A stretch of DNA of 64,000 bases from Microbacterium sp. 11MF (GTDB lineage Bacteria; Actinomycetota; Actinomycetes; Actinomycetales; Microbacteriaceae): the NCBI RefSeq assembly GCF_000383475.1, contig NZ_KB911460.1, forward strand, positions 124,001-188,000. The letters are read 5' to 3'. The position numbers were made by a program, and so were the translations under genes. Position 1 is the first letter of the stretch. Each line of letters begins with the position of its first letter. Positions 1 to 9,388 of the stretch are shown here, in pieces. The notes beneath the pieces are model-generated. The model had not been told where the DNA came from, ran no database searches, and saw only the letters and a program-made list of their open reading frames with translations.

Positions 1-145
1 TGACGACGACGATGACGGCGACGAGCAGGACGCCGGCGACGGCGCCGAGGATCATCGGGACCCGGTTGGGGTTCTCGCGGCGCTCGGGCTCGCGGTGCTC
101 CTGCGGGTCGAGGGGGGCGAAGGGCAGCCAGTCGTCGTTGCTCAT
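1..145 (-). CDS. Small membrane protein, N-terminal part only
   Basis: The reading frame starts at an ATG (143-145) and runs off the left edge, giving 48 residues. It begins MSNDDWLPFAPLDPQEHREP, continues with a charged Glu/Arg/Asn stretch, and then enters a hydrophobic Ala/Val/Leu/Ile segment that looks like a transmembrane helix from about residue 31. Its ATG overlaps the TGA of the M20 hydrolase (ATGA), so the two are probably co-translated. The family is not recognised; a proline- and charge-rich cytoplasmic tail before a single helix is common in small actinobacterial membrane proteins. The C-terminus is outside the window. Confidence 0.6.
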   Translation of the reverse strand, partial: MSNDDWLPFAPLDPQEHREPERRENPNRVPMILGAVAGVLLVAVIVVV

Positions 146-1356
146 GTGAGGAACTCCCGCGCGGCGACGGTCAGGGCGTCGACGCCGCGCTCGATGGTCG
201 GGTGGAGAACGGGGGCGAAGAACGGGGAGTGGTTCGTCGGGATGTCGCGCGAGATCGTGCCGGCAGCGGCGGCATCCGCGTACTGCTGCGGGTCGACACC
301 GCCCCAGAACCAGTAGACGAGCGGGGCGCCGGCCTCGCGGGCGAACCACGAGACGTCCTCGCTGCCGGTGAACATGCCGGGGTCGACGACCGTCCCCTCG
401 CCGAATGCGCGGTCCATCGCCGCCGTCAGTCGGGCGGTCGCGTCCGCGTCGTTGATGGTCGGCGGCAGGGTGTGGAGGGTCGTGATCGTCGGCTCCTGCT
501 CGGCGCCGGATGCCGCGGCCTCGGCGCGGACGACGCGCTCGACGCGGGCGAGGATGTCGGCCCGCGCCGCGTCGTCCGGGTAGCGCAGGCTCAACTCGAG
601 GGTCGCTTCGGCCGGGATGATGTTGTTCTTCAGGCCGGCGTGAATCGAGCCGACGGTGACGACGGCCATCTCGCGGGGGTCGACTTCGCGCGAGACGACG
701 GTCTGCAGGCGCATGACGGTCGCCGCCGCCATGACGATCGGGTCGATCGTCGAATGCGGGCGCGAGCCGTGTCCGCCGCGGCCGTGGAGGGTGACCGTGA
801 TGCCGTCGGATGCCGCCATCTGCGTGCCCGGGCGCACACCGATCGTGCCGGCGGGCAACGGGGTGAGGTGCTGTCCGAGCACGATGTCGGGCTTCGGGTA
901 CCGGTCGAGCACGCCGTCGGCGATCATCGCCTGCGCGCCGGCGCCGTACTCCTCGGCGGGCTGGAAGACGGCGACGACCGTGCCGGACCACTCGCCGCGG
1001 GTCGCCTGCAGCTTCTCGAGCGCGCCCAGCATCGCCGTCACGTGCATGTCGTGGCCGCACGCGTGCATGACCGGGACGTCCTGCCCGGCGGGGTCGACGC
1101 CTCGGGCCGTGCTCGCGTAGGGGAGCCCGGTCTGCTCGGGGACGGGGAGGCCGTCCATGTCGGCGCGCAGCCAGACGACGGGGCCGTCGCCGCTGCGGAT
1201 CACGGTGACGACGCCGGTGCGGCCGACGCCCTCCTCGTAGTCGAGGCCGAGCGCTGCGAGCTCGCGCGTGATGACGCCGGCCGTGCGGGTCTCCTGGAAC
1301 GAGAGTTCCGGGTGCCGGTGCAGATCGGTGTAGATCGCTTCGAGATCGAGGGGCAT
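142..1356 (-). CDS. M20 family amidohydrolase (hippurate hydrolase-like)
   Basis: 404 residues, the usual length for M20D peptidases and amidohydrolases, which remove an acyl or aminoacyl group from an amide using a di-metal centre. The metal-binding stretch HACGHDMHVTAMLGAL lies near residue 95, the Glu-Glu pair (AEEYGAGAQ) near residue 132, and the late SEDVSWF motif near residue 325. No signal peptide is visible, so it is cytoplasmic. The start ATG sits 7 nt after a TAGGCT hexamer (1364-1369 on the + strand as agccta) with no ribosome binding site, which suggests a leaderless mRNA. It is followed with an ATGA overlap by a small membrane protein. The substrate (N-acyl amino acid, hippurate or similar) cannot be told from sequence alone. 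Confidence 0.85.
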   Translation of the reverse strand: MPLDLEAIYTDLHRHPELSFQETRTAGVITRELAALGLDYEEGVGRTGVVTVIRSGDGPVVWLRADMDGLPVPEQTGLPYASTARGVDPAGQDVPVMHACGHDMHVTAMLGALEKLQATRGEWSGTVVAVFQPAEEYGAGAQAMIADGVLDRYPKPDIVLGQHLTPLPAGTIGVRPGTQMAASDGITVTLHGRGGHGSRPHSTIDPIVMAAATVMRLQTVVSREVDPREMAVVTVGSIHAGLKNNIIPAEATLELSLRYPDDAARADILARVERVVRAEAAASGAEQEPTITTLHTLPPTINDADATARLTAAMDRAFGEGTVVDPGMFTGSEDVSWFAREAGAPLVYWFWGGVDPQQYADAAAAGTISRDIPTNHSPFFAPVLHPTIERGVDALTVAAREFLT

Positions 1357-1366
1357 GACTTCGAGC

Positions 1367-2392
1367 CTACGGCGAGGGAAGGCCTGCTACCTCAGCGAGT
1401 CCTCCACGGGGAGCGCTCGTCGAGGTGCGCTCGACCAGCCGGAAGGCCAGATCGCCGATCTCCTCGCGGCCGTCGATGGCCGCGAGGACGGCATCCGCTG
1501 CGCGCTCACCCTGCTCGTGCGGGAACTGCGCGACCGTCGTCAGACCGAAGAAGTCGCCCATCTCATGCCCGTCGACGCCGACGACCGACAGGTCCCCCGG
1601 CACGTCGAGGCCGCGGTCGCGCGCGGCGAAGAGGGCGCCGAAGGCGATCTCGTCGGATGCCGCGAAGATCGCCGTCGGCGGATCGTCGCGCTCCAGCAGG
1701 GCGAGCGCTGCGCGATGGCCGCCCTCGATCGTGAAGTCCGCGGCGGCGAAGGGGGCGTCGGGGATGCCGGCATCCGCCATCGCCGAGGCGAACCCGTGAC
1801 GACGCAGCGACGGGATGTCGAGTCCCGGATCGCCCGCGTACCCCGCACCGATGTGGGCGATGCGCCGGTGGCCGAGGCCCAGCAGGTGCTCGGTCGCGGC
1901 GCGGGCGACGGCGAGCTCGTCGACACGCAGGGCGGGGAACCGCGAGGTCGTCGCGCTGAGACCGACCACGGGCAGCTCGAGCGCCAGCATCCGGTCGACC
2001 TCGTCATCGGCGAGGGTGACGGACAGGACGATGAGCCCGTCGACCCGGCCGCGGCGCAGCGACGTGTCGAGCACGCCGTCGCGCTGCGCGCGGTCGTCGC
2101 TCATGCTGTACAGCGTCATGTCGTAGCCCTCGGGCGCCAGGCGACTCGCGATGCCGTCGAGGACGTTGGCGAAGAACCACCGGTCGAGCAGCGGCACGAC
2201 GACACCGACGTTCGAGGCGCGGCCCGTCGCGAGAGCGGATGCCGCGGCCGACACCACGTAGCCGAGGTCGGCCGCGGCCGCACGCACGCGGGCGCGGGTC
2301 GCATCCGAGATGCGCCCGCGCCCGCTCAGCGCACGGGAGACGGTCGCCGCCGACACGCCTGCGGCGCGGGCGACGTCGTCGATGCCGGTCAC
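1367..2392 (-). CDS. LacI family transcriptional regulator
   Basis: 341 residues. The N-terminal helix-turn-helix and hinge (TGIDDVARAAGVSAATVSRA, then an ATRARVRAAAADLGYV helix) are typical of LacI/GalR, followed by a periplasmic-binding-protein-like effector domain. I chose GTG at 2390-2392 because it places the helix-turn-helix at the very N-terminus; the longer open frame upstream is only the shadow of the glucosidase gene. The start lies 1 nt after the glucosidase stop, so the two form one operon. The perfect 16-bp palindrome upstream of the glucosidase is its likely operator, and repression would be relieved by a maltose- or isomaltose-like sugar. The effector is inferred from the neighbour only. 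Confidence 0.9.
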   Translation of the reverse strand: MTGIDDVARAAGVSAATVSRALSGRGRISDATRARVRAAAADLGYVVSAAASALATGRASNVGVVVPLLDRWFFANVLDGIASRLAPEGYDMTLYSMSDDRAQRDGVLDTSLRRGRVDGLIVLSVTLADDEVDRMLALELPVVGLSATTSRFPALRVDELAVARAATEHLLGLGHRRIAHIGAGYAGDPGLDIPSLRRHGFASAMADAGIPDAPFAAADFTIEGGHRAALALLERDDPPTAIFAASDEIAFGALFAARDRGLDVPGDLSVVGVDGHEMGDFFGLTTVAQFPHEQGERAADAVLAAIDGREEIGDLAFRLVERTSTSAPRGGLAEVAGLPSP

Positions 2393-2393
2393 G

Positions 2394-4067
2394 TCAGTCC
2401 GCGGCGATCCACACCGTGGTGTCGGCCGGCAGCTCGCGACCCTCGAACGCGTCGCTCTCGACCAGCAGCGTGCCCTTGGGGAGCGCGACCGGGGTCGTGC
2501 CGACGTTGGCGACGACGGTGACGTCGCCGTTGCGGAACGCGATGACGTCGTCGCCGTACCCGTCCAGCCACTCGAGCGATCCCGCACCCAGCTCGTGGGC
2601 GCGACGGGTCGCGAGGAGCGTGCGGTACAGCCACAGCGTCGAATCCGGCTGGTCCTCCTGCACGTCGCGGGCCAGGGCCGTCCACTCGGCGGGCTGGGGC
2701 AGCCAGCTCTCGCCGGTCGGGCTGAAGCCGAACGCGCCCTGATCGGCGGTCCAGGGCAACGGGACGCGGCATCCGTCACGCCCGTAGCGCTCGCCGTTCG
2801 TGCGGAACCAGGTCGGGTCCTCGCGGACGTCGTCGGGCAGCTCCATCGCCTCGGGAAGGCCCAGCTCCTCGCCCTGGTACAGGTACGACGAGCCGGGAAG
2901 GGCGAGCATGAGCGCCGTCGCCGCGCGGGCGCGGCGCAGGCCTGCGGCCGGGTCGGGCTTGCCGGGCGTGTTCGGCCCGACGCCGTGGCCCTGCGGGTGG
3001 CCGGGCATCGCGAGTCGGGTCGCGTGGCGGATGACGTCGTGGTTCGAGAGCACCCAGGTCGCCGGGGCCCCGACGGCGGGGAAGGCCCGCAGGGACTCGC
3101 TGATGATCTCGCGCAGCTGAGCGGCATCCCATTCGCTCATCGCATAGGGGAAGTTGAAGGCCTGGTGCATCTCGTCGGAGCGGACCCACTTGGCGGTCTC
3201 GTCGACGGTCGGGAGCCACGCCTCGGCGCAGAGCGCACGGTCGCCCTCGTACTCGTCGAGCACGCGGTGCCACTCGCGCCACACCTGGTGGACGCCCTCC
3301 TGGCCCCAGTAGGGCACCGGCTCGGCGCCGCCCATCGAGTCGGCCTCGGCCGGCGGGGTGTAGTCGGGCAGGCCGTCGGCCTTGATGAGGCCGTGCGCCA
3401 CGTCGACGCGGAAGCCGTCGACGCCGCGGTCGAGCCAGAAGCGGAGCGTCTTCTCGAACGCGGCACGCACCTCGGGATTGTTCCAGTCGAAGTCGGGCTG
3501 CGAGCTGTCGAACAGGTGCAGGTACCACTGGCCGTCGGGGATGCGAGTCCAGGCCGGACCGCCGAAGACGGACTCCCAGTTGTTGGGCGGCAGTTCGCCG
3601 TTCTCGCCCTGGCCGTCGCGGAACATGTAGCGGGCGCGCTCCGGGCTCCCGGGGGCGGCGGCGAGGGCCTGCTGGAACCAGACGTGCTTGTCGGAGGAGT
3701 GGTTCGGGACGAGATCGATGATGACCCGGATGCCGCGGGTGTGCGCCGCCTCGAGCATGTCGTCGAAGTCGCCGAGGGTGCCGAAGAGCGGGTCGACGTC
3801 GCGGTAGTCGGCGACGTCGTAGCCGGCATCCTTCTGCGGCGAGGTGAAGAAGGGGCTCAGCCACACGGCGTCGACGCCGAGCGAGGCGAGGTCGTCGAGG
3901 TGCGACGTGATGCCGGGCAGGTCGCCGATGCCGTCGCCCGAGGCATCCGCGAAGGAGCGGGGGTAGATCTGGTAGATGACGGCGGTGCGCCACCACTCGG
4001 CGCCGGGGCGGCTCTCGCCGATCGGTGCCAGCGTCGACGTGGCGGTCGGGGAGGGGGTCGAAGTCAT
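2394..4067 (-). CDS. GH13 alpha-glucosidase / oligo-1,6-glucosidase
   Basis: 557 residues, the normal size for GH13 alpha-glucosidases that release glucose from the non-reducing end of malto- or isomalto-oligosaccharides in the cytoplasm. The four GH13 regions are visible: DLVPNHSSD, GFRVDVAHGL with the nucleophile Asp, LCAEAWLP with the acid/base Glu, and LSNHDVIRH with the transition-state Asp. A (beta/alpha)8 barrel start (WWRTAVIYQIYPRSF) begins near residue 25. I use ATG 4065-4067, which is 7 nt after a TAGGCT hexamer; the frame upstream is a shadow of apt. The LacI-type palindrome lies directly upstream of this hexamer, so repression is expected. alpha-1,4 versus alpha-1,6 specificity is not settled. 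Confidence 0.92.
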   Translation of the reverse strand: MTSTPSPTATSTLAPIGESRPGAEWWRTAVIYQIYPRSFADASGDGIGDLPGITSHLDDLASLGVDAVWLSPFFTSPQKDAGYDVADYRDVDPLFGTLGDFDDMLEAAHTRGIRVIIDLVPNHSSDKHVWFQQALAAAPGSPERARYMFRDGQGENGELPPNNWESVFGGPAWTRIPDGQWYLHLFDSSQPDFDWNNPEVRAAFEKTLRFWLDRGVDGFRVDVAHGLIKADGLPDYTPPAEADSMGGAEPVPYWGQEGVHQVWREWHRVLDEYEGDRALCAEAWLPTVDETAKWVRSDEMHQAFNFPYAMSEWDAAQLREIISESLRAFPAVGAPATWVLSNHDVIRHATRLAMPGHPQGHGVGPNTPGKPDPAAGLRRARAATALMLALPGSSYLYQGEELGLPEAMELPDDVREDPTWFRTNGERYGRDGCRVPLPWTADQGAFGFSPTGESWLPQPAEWTALARDVQEDQPDSTLWLYRTLLATRRAHELGAGSLEWLDGYGDDVIAFRNGDVTVVANVGTTPVALPKGTLLVESDAFEGRELPADTTVWIAAD

Positions 4068-4080
4068 GCGCGCCAGCCTA

Positions 4081-4096
4081 GCGCAAGCGCTTGCGC
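4081..4096. promoter_or_regulatory. LacI-type operator upstream of alpha-glucosidase
   Basis: GCGCAAGCGCTTGCGC is a perfect 16-bp palindrome with the central CG/AAGCGCTT core found in many LacI-family operators. On the minus strand it is followed at once by TAGGCT, the presumed -10 of the glucosidase gene, so a bound repressor would sit between -35 and -10. On the plus strand it lies 36-51 bp upstream of the apt start, so an effect on apt is possible but unproven. Confidence 0.8.
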
Positions 4097-4131
4097 ACGG
4101 TGCATCAGGCAGGGCGAGTACTCTCGACCCA

Positions 4132-4650
4132 GTGAATCCCGACGCACTCGCCCGAGCCGAATCGCTCATCGCGACGATCCCCGACTTCCCCGAACCCGGC
4201 ATCCTCTTCCGCGACATCTCGCCGCTGCTGGCCGACCCGGCGGCGCTGCGCACCATCGCGATGGCCATGGCCGAGCCGTTCGTCGGCTCGTTCGACGTGG
4301 TCGCCGGCGTCGAGGCGCGCGGCTTCCTGCTGGCGGGCGCGATCGCGATCGCCTCGGGCACGGGTCTCGCCCCGATCCGCAAGGCGGGCAAGCTGCCGCG
4401 CCCCGCCGGTTCGGTGAGCTACGACCTCGAGTACGGCAGCGCGACGATCGAGATGACGGACGACCTCTCCTCGGGCGCCCGCGTCCTGCTCGTCGACGAC
4501 GTCCTCGCCACCGGCGGCACGCTCCGCGCCGGCCAGCAGCTGCTCGAGCAGCTCGGCTACAGCCTCGCCGGTACGTCCGTGCTGATGGAGCTCACCGCGC
4601 TCGAGGGCCGCTCCGTCTGCGGTCCCGTGCACAGCGTGTTCACCGTCTGA
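4132..4650 (+). CDS. apt: Adenine phosphoribosyltransferase
   Basis: 172 residues, the family length. It converts adenine plus PRPP to AMP in purine salvage. The C-terminal half carries the PRPP-binding loop VLLVDDVLATGGTL; the N-terminal part has the Apt features IPDFPEPGILFRDISPLL and the VVAGVEARGFLLAGAIA segment. The start GTG (4132) is 7 nt after a TACTCT hexamer (4119-4124), with no ribosome binding site, so translation is probably leaderless. The gene stands alone between the divergent glucosidase and a convergent dehydrogenase. Its last codons and stop are copied in a short direct repeat just downstream. Confidence 0.95.
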   Translation: MNPDALARAESLIATIPDFPEPGILFRDISPLLADPAALRTIAMAMAEPFVGSFDVVAGVEARGFLLAGAIAIASGTGLAPIRKAGKLPRPAGSVSYDLEYGSATIEMTDDLSSGARVLLVDDVLATGGTLRAGQQLLEQLGYSLAGTSVLMELTALEGRSVCGPVHSVFTV

Positions 4651-4672
4651 TCACGGTTTCACCGTCTGATCA
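4639..4672. repeat. 15-bp direct duplication at the apt stop codon
   Basis: The sequence ttcaccgtctgatca occurs at 4639-4653 and again at 4658-4672, 19 bp apart. The first copy holds the last apt codons and its TGA; the second provides the TCA that is read as the TGA stop of the opposing dehydrogenase gene. It looks like a small slippage duplication at a convergent gene junction. Confidence 0.85.
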
Positions 4673-5587
4673 GGTCCGGATCACGACGTTCTCGGGCTCC
4701 TCGCCCGCGAGCAGGTGCCCGATCTGCCGACGCAGCAACCGTACGATCCGCGGGTGCATCGCGTCGGTCGCGCCCCCGACGTGCGGCGCGATGACGACGC
4801 CGTCGAGCGTCCAGAGCGGGTGATCCGCCGGCAGCGGCTCGGGGTCGGTGACGTCGAGGGCCGCACGGATGCCGCGGCTGCGGACGTGGGCGACGAGGGC
4901 GTCCGTGTCGATCAGCGACCCGCGTCCCACGTTCACGACGAGGGCGCCGTCGGGCAGGGCGGCGAGGAACGCGTCGTCGATGATGTGCCGCGTCCGGTCG
5001 CCGCCGGGGAGCGAGGCGACGACGATGTCGACGCGTGGAAGCAGCTCGGGCAGCTCGTCGACGCTGTGCACACGGATGCCGTCCTCGTCGCGCGCGCTCG
5101 AGGCGACCGGCACCAGTTCGACCTCGAAGGGGGCGAGGCGCGCGGCGATCGCCTTGCCGACGCCGCCGTAGCCGAGCAACATGACGCGCCGGTCGGCGAG
5201 TCCGGTGGCCTGGAAGGGGGTCCAGTCGCCCGTCGCCTGGGCGCGGACGAACCGGTCGATGCCGCGCTGCGCCGTCAGCGTGAGAGCGACGGCGAGCTCG
5301 GCGGTGGCCGCCTCGTGCACGGTCGCCGCGTTCGCGAAGACCGAGCCGGCGGGCAGCCGGTCCTCGATGCCCTCGTAGCCGATCGCCTGACCCTGGACGA
5401 GGCCGACCTCGACGCCCTCCAACAGGGGGAGCGGGCTGCCCTTCGACATGTACGGCGGGACGACGACGTCGATGCGCGGGCGGGGGGAGGGGGCATCCAT
5501 CTTCCAGACGAACACATCGGCCCCCTCGATGTCGGAGAGGTCCTCGGCGAGGCGGGCGGTGGGGACGCTGACGCTGATCGAAGCCAT
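4670..5587 (-). CDS. D-isomer-specific 2-hydroxyacid dehydrogenase
   Basis: 305 residues. The NAD(P)-binding Rossmann motif GYGGVGKA is at about residues 139-146. The catalytic set is present: Arg in NVGRGSLID, the Asp/Glu in DVTDPEPLPADHPLW, and the His in PHVGGATDAM. The family oxidises or reduces 2-hydroxy/2-keto acids such as glyoxylate, hydroxypyruvate or phosphoglycerate; this protein is shorter than SerA and lacks an ACT domain, so it is not phosphoglycerate dehydrogenase. The ATG follows TAGCCT by 7 nt without a ribosome binding site. It stands alone, convergent with apt. The real substrate is unknown. Confidence 0.85.
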   Translation of the reverse strand: MASISVSVPTARLAEDLSDIEGADVFVWKMDAPSPRPRIDVVVPPYMSKGSPLPLLEGVEVGLVQGQAIGYEGIEDRLPAGSVFANAATVHEAATAELAVALTLTAQRGIDRFVRAQATGDWTPFQATGLADRRVMLLGYGGVGKAIAARLAPFEVELVPVASSARDEDGIRVHSVDELPELLPRVDIVVASLPGGDRTRHIIDDAFLAALPDGALVVNVGRGSLIDTDALVAHVRSRGIRAALDVTDPEPLPADHPLWTLDGVVIAPHVGGATDAMHPRIVRLLRRQIGHLLAGEEPENVVIRT

Positions 5588-5655
5588 GCGTTCGAGGCTA
5601 TCGCCCGGCCCGGGGCCTCGGCCCGCGTCGCGGTCAGGACACCTAGGCTGGTTCG

Positions 5656-8202
5656 ATGCCTGAAAACCCCCGCGGCGACGCCGATGCCTTCGTCCGCGTG
5701 CGCGGGGCGAACGAGAACAACCTGCGACACGTCGACGTCGACGTCCCCCGCGACGCGATCGTCGCCTTCACGGGCGTCTCGGGCTCGGGCAAGTCGTCGC
5801 TCGCGTTTGGCACCATCTTCACCGAGGCGCAGCGCCGGTACCTCGAGTCGGTCGCGCCGTACGCGCGGCGGCTGATCCAGCAGGGTCACGACCCGCACGT
5901 CGAGTCGATCACGGGGCTCCCGCCGGCCGTCGCGCTGCAGCAGCGGCGGGGCGCGCCGAGTTCGCGCTCCAGCGTGGGGACCGTCACGACCCTGTCGAAC
6001 TCGCTGCGCATGCTGTTCTCCCGCGCGGGCACCTTCCCTGCCGGTTTCACGACGCGCCTCGACTCCGACGCATTCTCGCCGAACACGGCCGCCGGCGCCT
6101 GCCCCGAGTGCCACGGTGTCGGCGTCGCGCATACCGTGACCGAGGACACCCTCGTGCCCGACCCGTCGCTGAGCATCCGCGACGGCGCGATCGCCGCCTG
6201 GCCGGGGGCGTGGCAGGCCAAGAACCTCCGCGACATCACGATCGCCCTCGGCTACGACGTCGATCGCCCGTGGCGCGAGCTCGACCAGGCCGACCGCGAC
6301 TGGCTCCTGTTCACCGACGAGCAGCCCGTCGTGCAGATCACGCCGCAGCGCGACCGCGTCGCGAAGCCCTACAACGGCACGTTCTGGAGCGCGAAGAAGT
6401 TCGTCTTCCACACCCTCGCCGACTCGCAGAGCGCGTCGATGCGCAGCCGCGTGCTCGGCTTCGTCCGCACCGGCGTCTGCCCGCTCTGCGGCGGCACGGG
6501 CCTGCGCCGCGAGGCGCTCGCCGTCACGTTCGCGGGGCACTCGATCGCCGAGCTGAACGCCCTGCCGATCCGCGAACTCGCCGAGGTCCTGCGTCCGACG
6601 ACGCGGATCCGGGATGCCGCACCCGCCCTTCCGACCACCGCATCCGGTGAGCGCACCGACGTCGCCGTGGCCATCACGACCGACCTCGTCGCCCGCATCG
6701 AGGTGCTCCTCGACCTGGGTCTCGGCTACCTCGGACTCGGCCGGGTCACGACGACCCTCTCGCCCGGCGAGATGCAGCGGCTGCGCCTGGCGACCCAGCT
6801 CAGGTCGGGACTGTTCGGCGTCGTCTACGTCCTCGACGAGCCGTCGGCGGGGCTCCACCCCGCCGACGCGGCTCCGCTCCTCGATGTGCTCGAGCAGCTC
6901 CGCGCCTCGGGCAACTCGGTCTTCGTCGTCGAGCACAACATGGACGTCGTCCGTCGGGCCGACTGGATCGTCGACGTCGGTCCCGGCGCGGGTGAGGCCG
7001 GCGGCGCCGTCCTCTACTCCGGCGAGGTCGCGGGCCTGGCCGCCGTCGCCGACTCGGCGACGCGCCCGTTCCTGTTCCCCGACGAGAGCGCAGCTGTCCA
7101 CCGCGAGCGCAGGGAGGCCACCGGCATCCTCTCGCTCCAGGGCGTCTCGCTGCACAACCTCGACGGCCTCGACGTGGAGGTCCCCCTCGGCGTGTTCACC
7201 GCCGTGACCGGTGTCTCGGGTTCGGGCAAGTCGACTCTGGTGAGTCGGGTGCTCCGCCAGGTGGTCGAGCGGCACGTGCGCGGCGACGTCGCTGAGACGG
7301 ATGCCGACGACGCGGCGCTCGACGCCGACGACCCGTCCGAGCGCATCGCCGAGGCGACGCTCCCGTCATCGTCGACCGACACCCTGCGCGTCGGCTCGGT
7401 CACCGGGCTGGACGGCGTCGACCGCCTCGTGCGGGTCGACCAGAAGCCGATCGGTCGCACCCCGCGGTCGAATCTTGCGACGTACACAGGTCTTTTCGAT
7501 GCCGTCCGCATAGTTTTCGCCGCGACCGACCTCGCCCGCGAACGCGGTTACGCGCCCGGCCGGTTCTCGTTCAACGTCGCGGGCGGCCGCTGCGAGACGT
7601 GCCTCGGCGAGGGGTACGTCTCGGTCGAGCTCCTCTTTTTGCCCGGTAGCTACGGCCGGTGCCCGACGTGCCACGGCGCGCGCTACAACCCCGAGACCCT
7701 CGAGGTGACGTACGACGGCAAGAACATCGCCGACGTGCTCGGGATGACGGTCGACGAGGCGGCACCGTTCCTCGCGGCGGTGCCCGCGGCATCCCGAAGC
7801 CTTCGGACCCTGCAGGACGTCGGCCTCGGCTACCTGCGTCTCGGGCAGCCGGCGACCGAGCTCTCGGGCGGCGAGGCGCAGCGGATCAAGCTCGCGACGG
7901 AGCTGCAGCGCGCGCGGCGCGGCCACACGCTCTACCTGCTCGACGAGCCGACGACCGGTCTGCATCCCTCCGACGTCCGGCTGCTGCTCGCGCAGTTGCA
8001 CGCCCTCGTCGATTCGGGCGACACCGTCGTCGTGGTCGAGCACGAGATGGACGTCGTCGCGGCGGCCGACTGGGTCATCGACCTCGGTCCGTCGGGCGGG
8101 GATGCCGGGGGTCGCATCGTCGCGCAGGGGACCCCCGAAGCGGTCGCGGCAGCGCCCGACAGCCGCACGGGCCCGCACCTCGCCCGCAGGCTCGGCGGCT
8201 GA
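5656..8202 (+). CDS. UvrA2-type ABC ATPase (UvrA paralogue without UvrB-binding domain)
   Basis: 848 residues. Two ABC modules are present: Walker [10 protein letters not shown] at residues 40-48 and GVSGSGKST in the second half, signatures LSPGEMQRL and LSGGEAQRI, and Walker B regions [10 protein letters not shown] and [10 protein letters not shown]. Zinc-binding cysteine pairs are visible (CPECHG, CPLCGG, CETCLG, CPTCHG). Only about 30 residues lie between LRMLFSRAG and the first CPECHG, where UvrA1 has roughly 150 residues forming the UvrB-binding domain. This and the short length mark it as a class II UvrA (UvrA2/DrrC type), linked in other bacteria to resistance to DNA-binding drugs or DNA damage tolerance. 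The ATG follows TAGGCT by 6 nt (leaderless). It runs toward purQ. Confidence 0.9.
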   Translation: MPENPRGDADAFVRVRGANENNLRHVDVDVPRDAIVAFTGVSGSGKSSLAFGTIFTEAQRRYLESVAPYARRLIQQGHDPHVESITGLPPAVALQQRRGAPSSRSSVGTVTTLSNSLRMLFSRAGTFPAGFTTRLDSDAFSPNTAAGACPECHGVGVAHTVTEDTLVPDPSLSIRDGAIAAWPGAWQAKNLRDITIALGYDVDRPWRELDQADRDWLLFTDEQPVVQITPQRDRVAKPYNGTFWSAKKFVFHTLADSQSASMRSRVLGFVRTGVCPLCGGTGLRREALAVTFAGHSIAELNALPIRELAEVLRPTTRIRDAAPALPTTASGERTDVAVAITTDLVARIEVLLDLGLGYLGLGRVTTTLSPGEMQRLRLATQLRSGLFGVVYVLDEPSAGLHPADAAPLLDVLEQLRASGNSVFVVEHNMDVVRRADWIVDVGPGAGEAGGAVLYSGEVAGLAAVADSATRPFLFPDESAAVHRERREATGILSLQGVSLHNLDGLDVEVPLGVFTAVTGVSGSGKSTLVSRVLRQVVERHVRGDVAETDADDAALDADDPSERIAEATLPSSSTDTLRVGSVTGLDGVDRLVRVDQKPIGRTPRSNLATYTGLFDAVRIVFAATDLARERGYAPGRFSFNVAGGRCETCLGEGYVSVELLFLPGSYGRCPTCHGARYNPETLEVTYDGKNIADVLGMTVDEAAPFLAAVPAASRSLRTLQDVGLGYLRLGQPATELSGGEAQRIKLATELQRARRGHTLYLLDEPTTGLHPSDVRLLLAQLHALVDSGDTVVVVEHEMDVVAAADWVIDLGPSGGDAGGRIVAQGTPEAVAAAPDSRTGPHLARRLGG

Positions 8203-8208
8203 GGCGGC

Positions 8209-8912
<704 letters not shown>

Positions 8913-8916
<4 letters not shown>

Positions 8917-9158
8917 TCGACGACCTCGATGCCCACGACGTCCTCGATCACGGAGTTCGAGAGGATCTCCTCGGCGATCGTGCGGACCGCGGCGAGGGTC
9001 TGCTCGTCGGCCGTCTCGACGGTGAGCTCGAACCGCTTGCCGATGCGGACGTCGCCGAATCCGGCGTGGCCGAGTCGCTGCAGCGCCCCGGAGACGGCCT
9101 TCCCCTGCGGGTCCAGAAGCTCGGCCTTGGGCATGACGTCGACGACGATGGTGGGCAT
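8913..9158 (-). CDS. purS: Phosphoribosylformylglycinamidine synthase subunit PurS
   Basis: 81 residues, the usual PurS length. It bridges PurQ and the small-type PurL in Gram-positive bacteria. The sequence has the typical start [20 protein letters not shown] and the [12 protein letters not shown] strand. It is the first gene of purS-purQ. A GGAG ribosome binding site lies about 8 nt before the ATG, and a TAGACT hexamer (minus strand, 9203-9198) gives a plausible -10 with a leader of about 33 nt. No purine riboswitch fold is apparent in this short leader. Confidence 0.95.
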
Positions 9159-9269
9159 CAGAAAGCTCCGGGATGTCGCGGGCAGGGGTGCGCGACCAGT
9201 CTAGAGCCCGCGGACGCAGCGCACCGTCCGCGTGCGTCGTGTGCTGTGACCAAACCGTGATGGCGATGG

Positions 9270-9339
9270 TGGGAGCGCTTCCTTGACAGTCGTGGGAGCG
9301 ATCCCATAGCGTCAGACCCACTCGATGAGAGCGCTCCCA
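9270..9339 (+). promoter_or_regulatory. Promoter of the cellobiose operon with three CebR-type boxes
   Basis: A TTGACA -35 lies at 9283-9288 and a weak -10 (CATAGC 9305-9310 or TAGCGT 9307-9312) 16-18 bp later. Three copies resemble the CebR/CelR box TGGGAGCGCTCCCA: TGGGAGCGCTTCCT (9270-9283, 12/14), TGGGAGCGATCCCA (9293-9306, 13/14) and TGAGAGCGCTCCCA (9326-9339, 13/14). They touch the -35, fill the spacer and cover the early transcribed region. Centres are 23 and 33 bp apart. The downstream LacI-family gene is the expected binder. Confidence 0.88.
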
Positions 9340-9388
9340 TGGGGATGACCCTGCACCTCGCTCTCGCCACACCACAAAGGAGTGTTCT

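Noticed and set aside
1367..3127. A 586-residue fusion of a regulator with an unknown N-terminal domain
   Set aside because: The N-terminal part is antisense-free shadow of the glucosidase frame; a GTG directly before the helix-turn-helix and 1 nt after the glucosidase stop is the real start.
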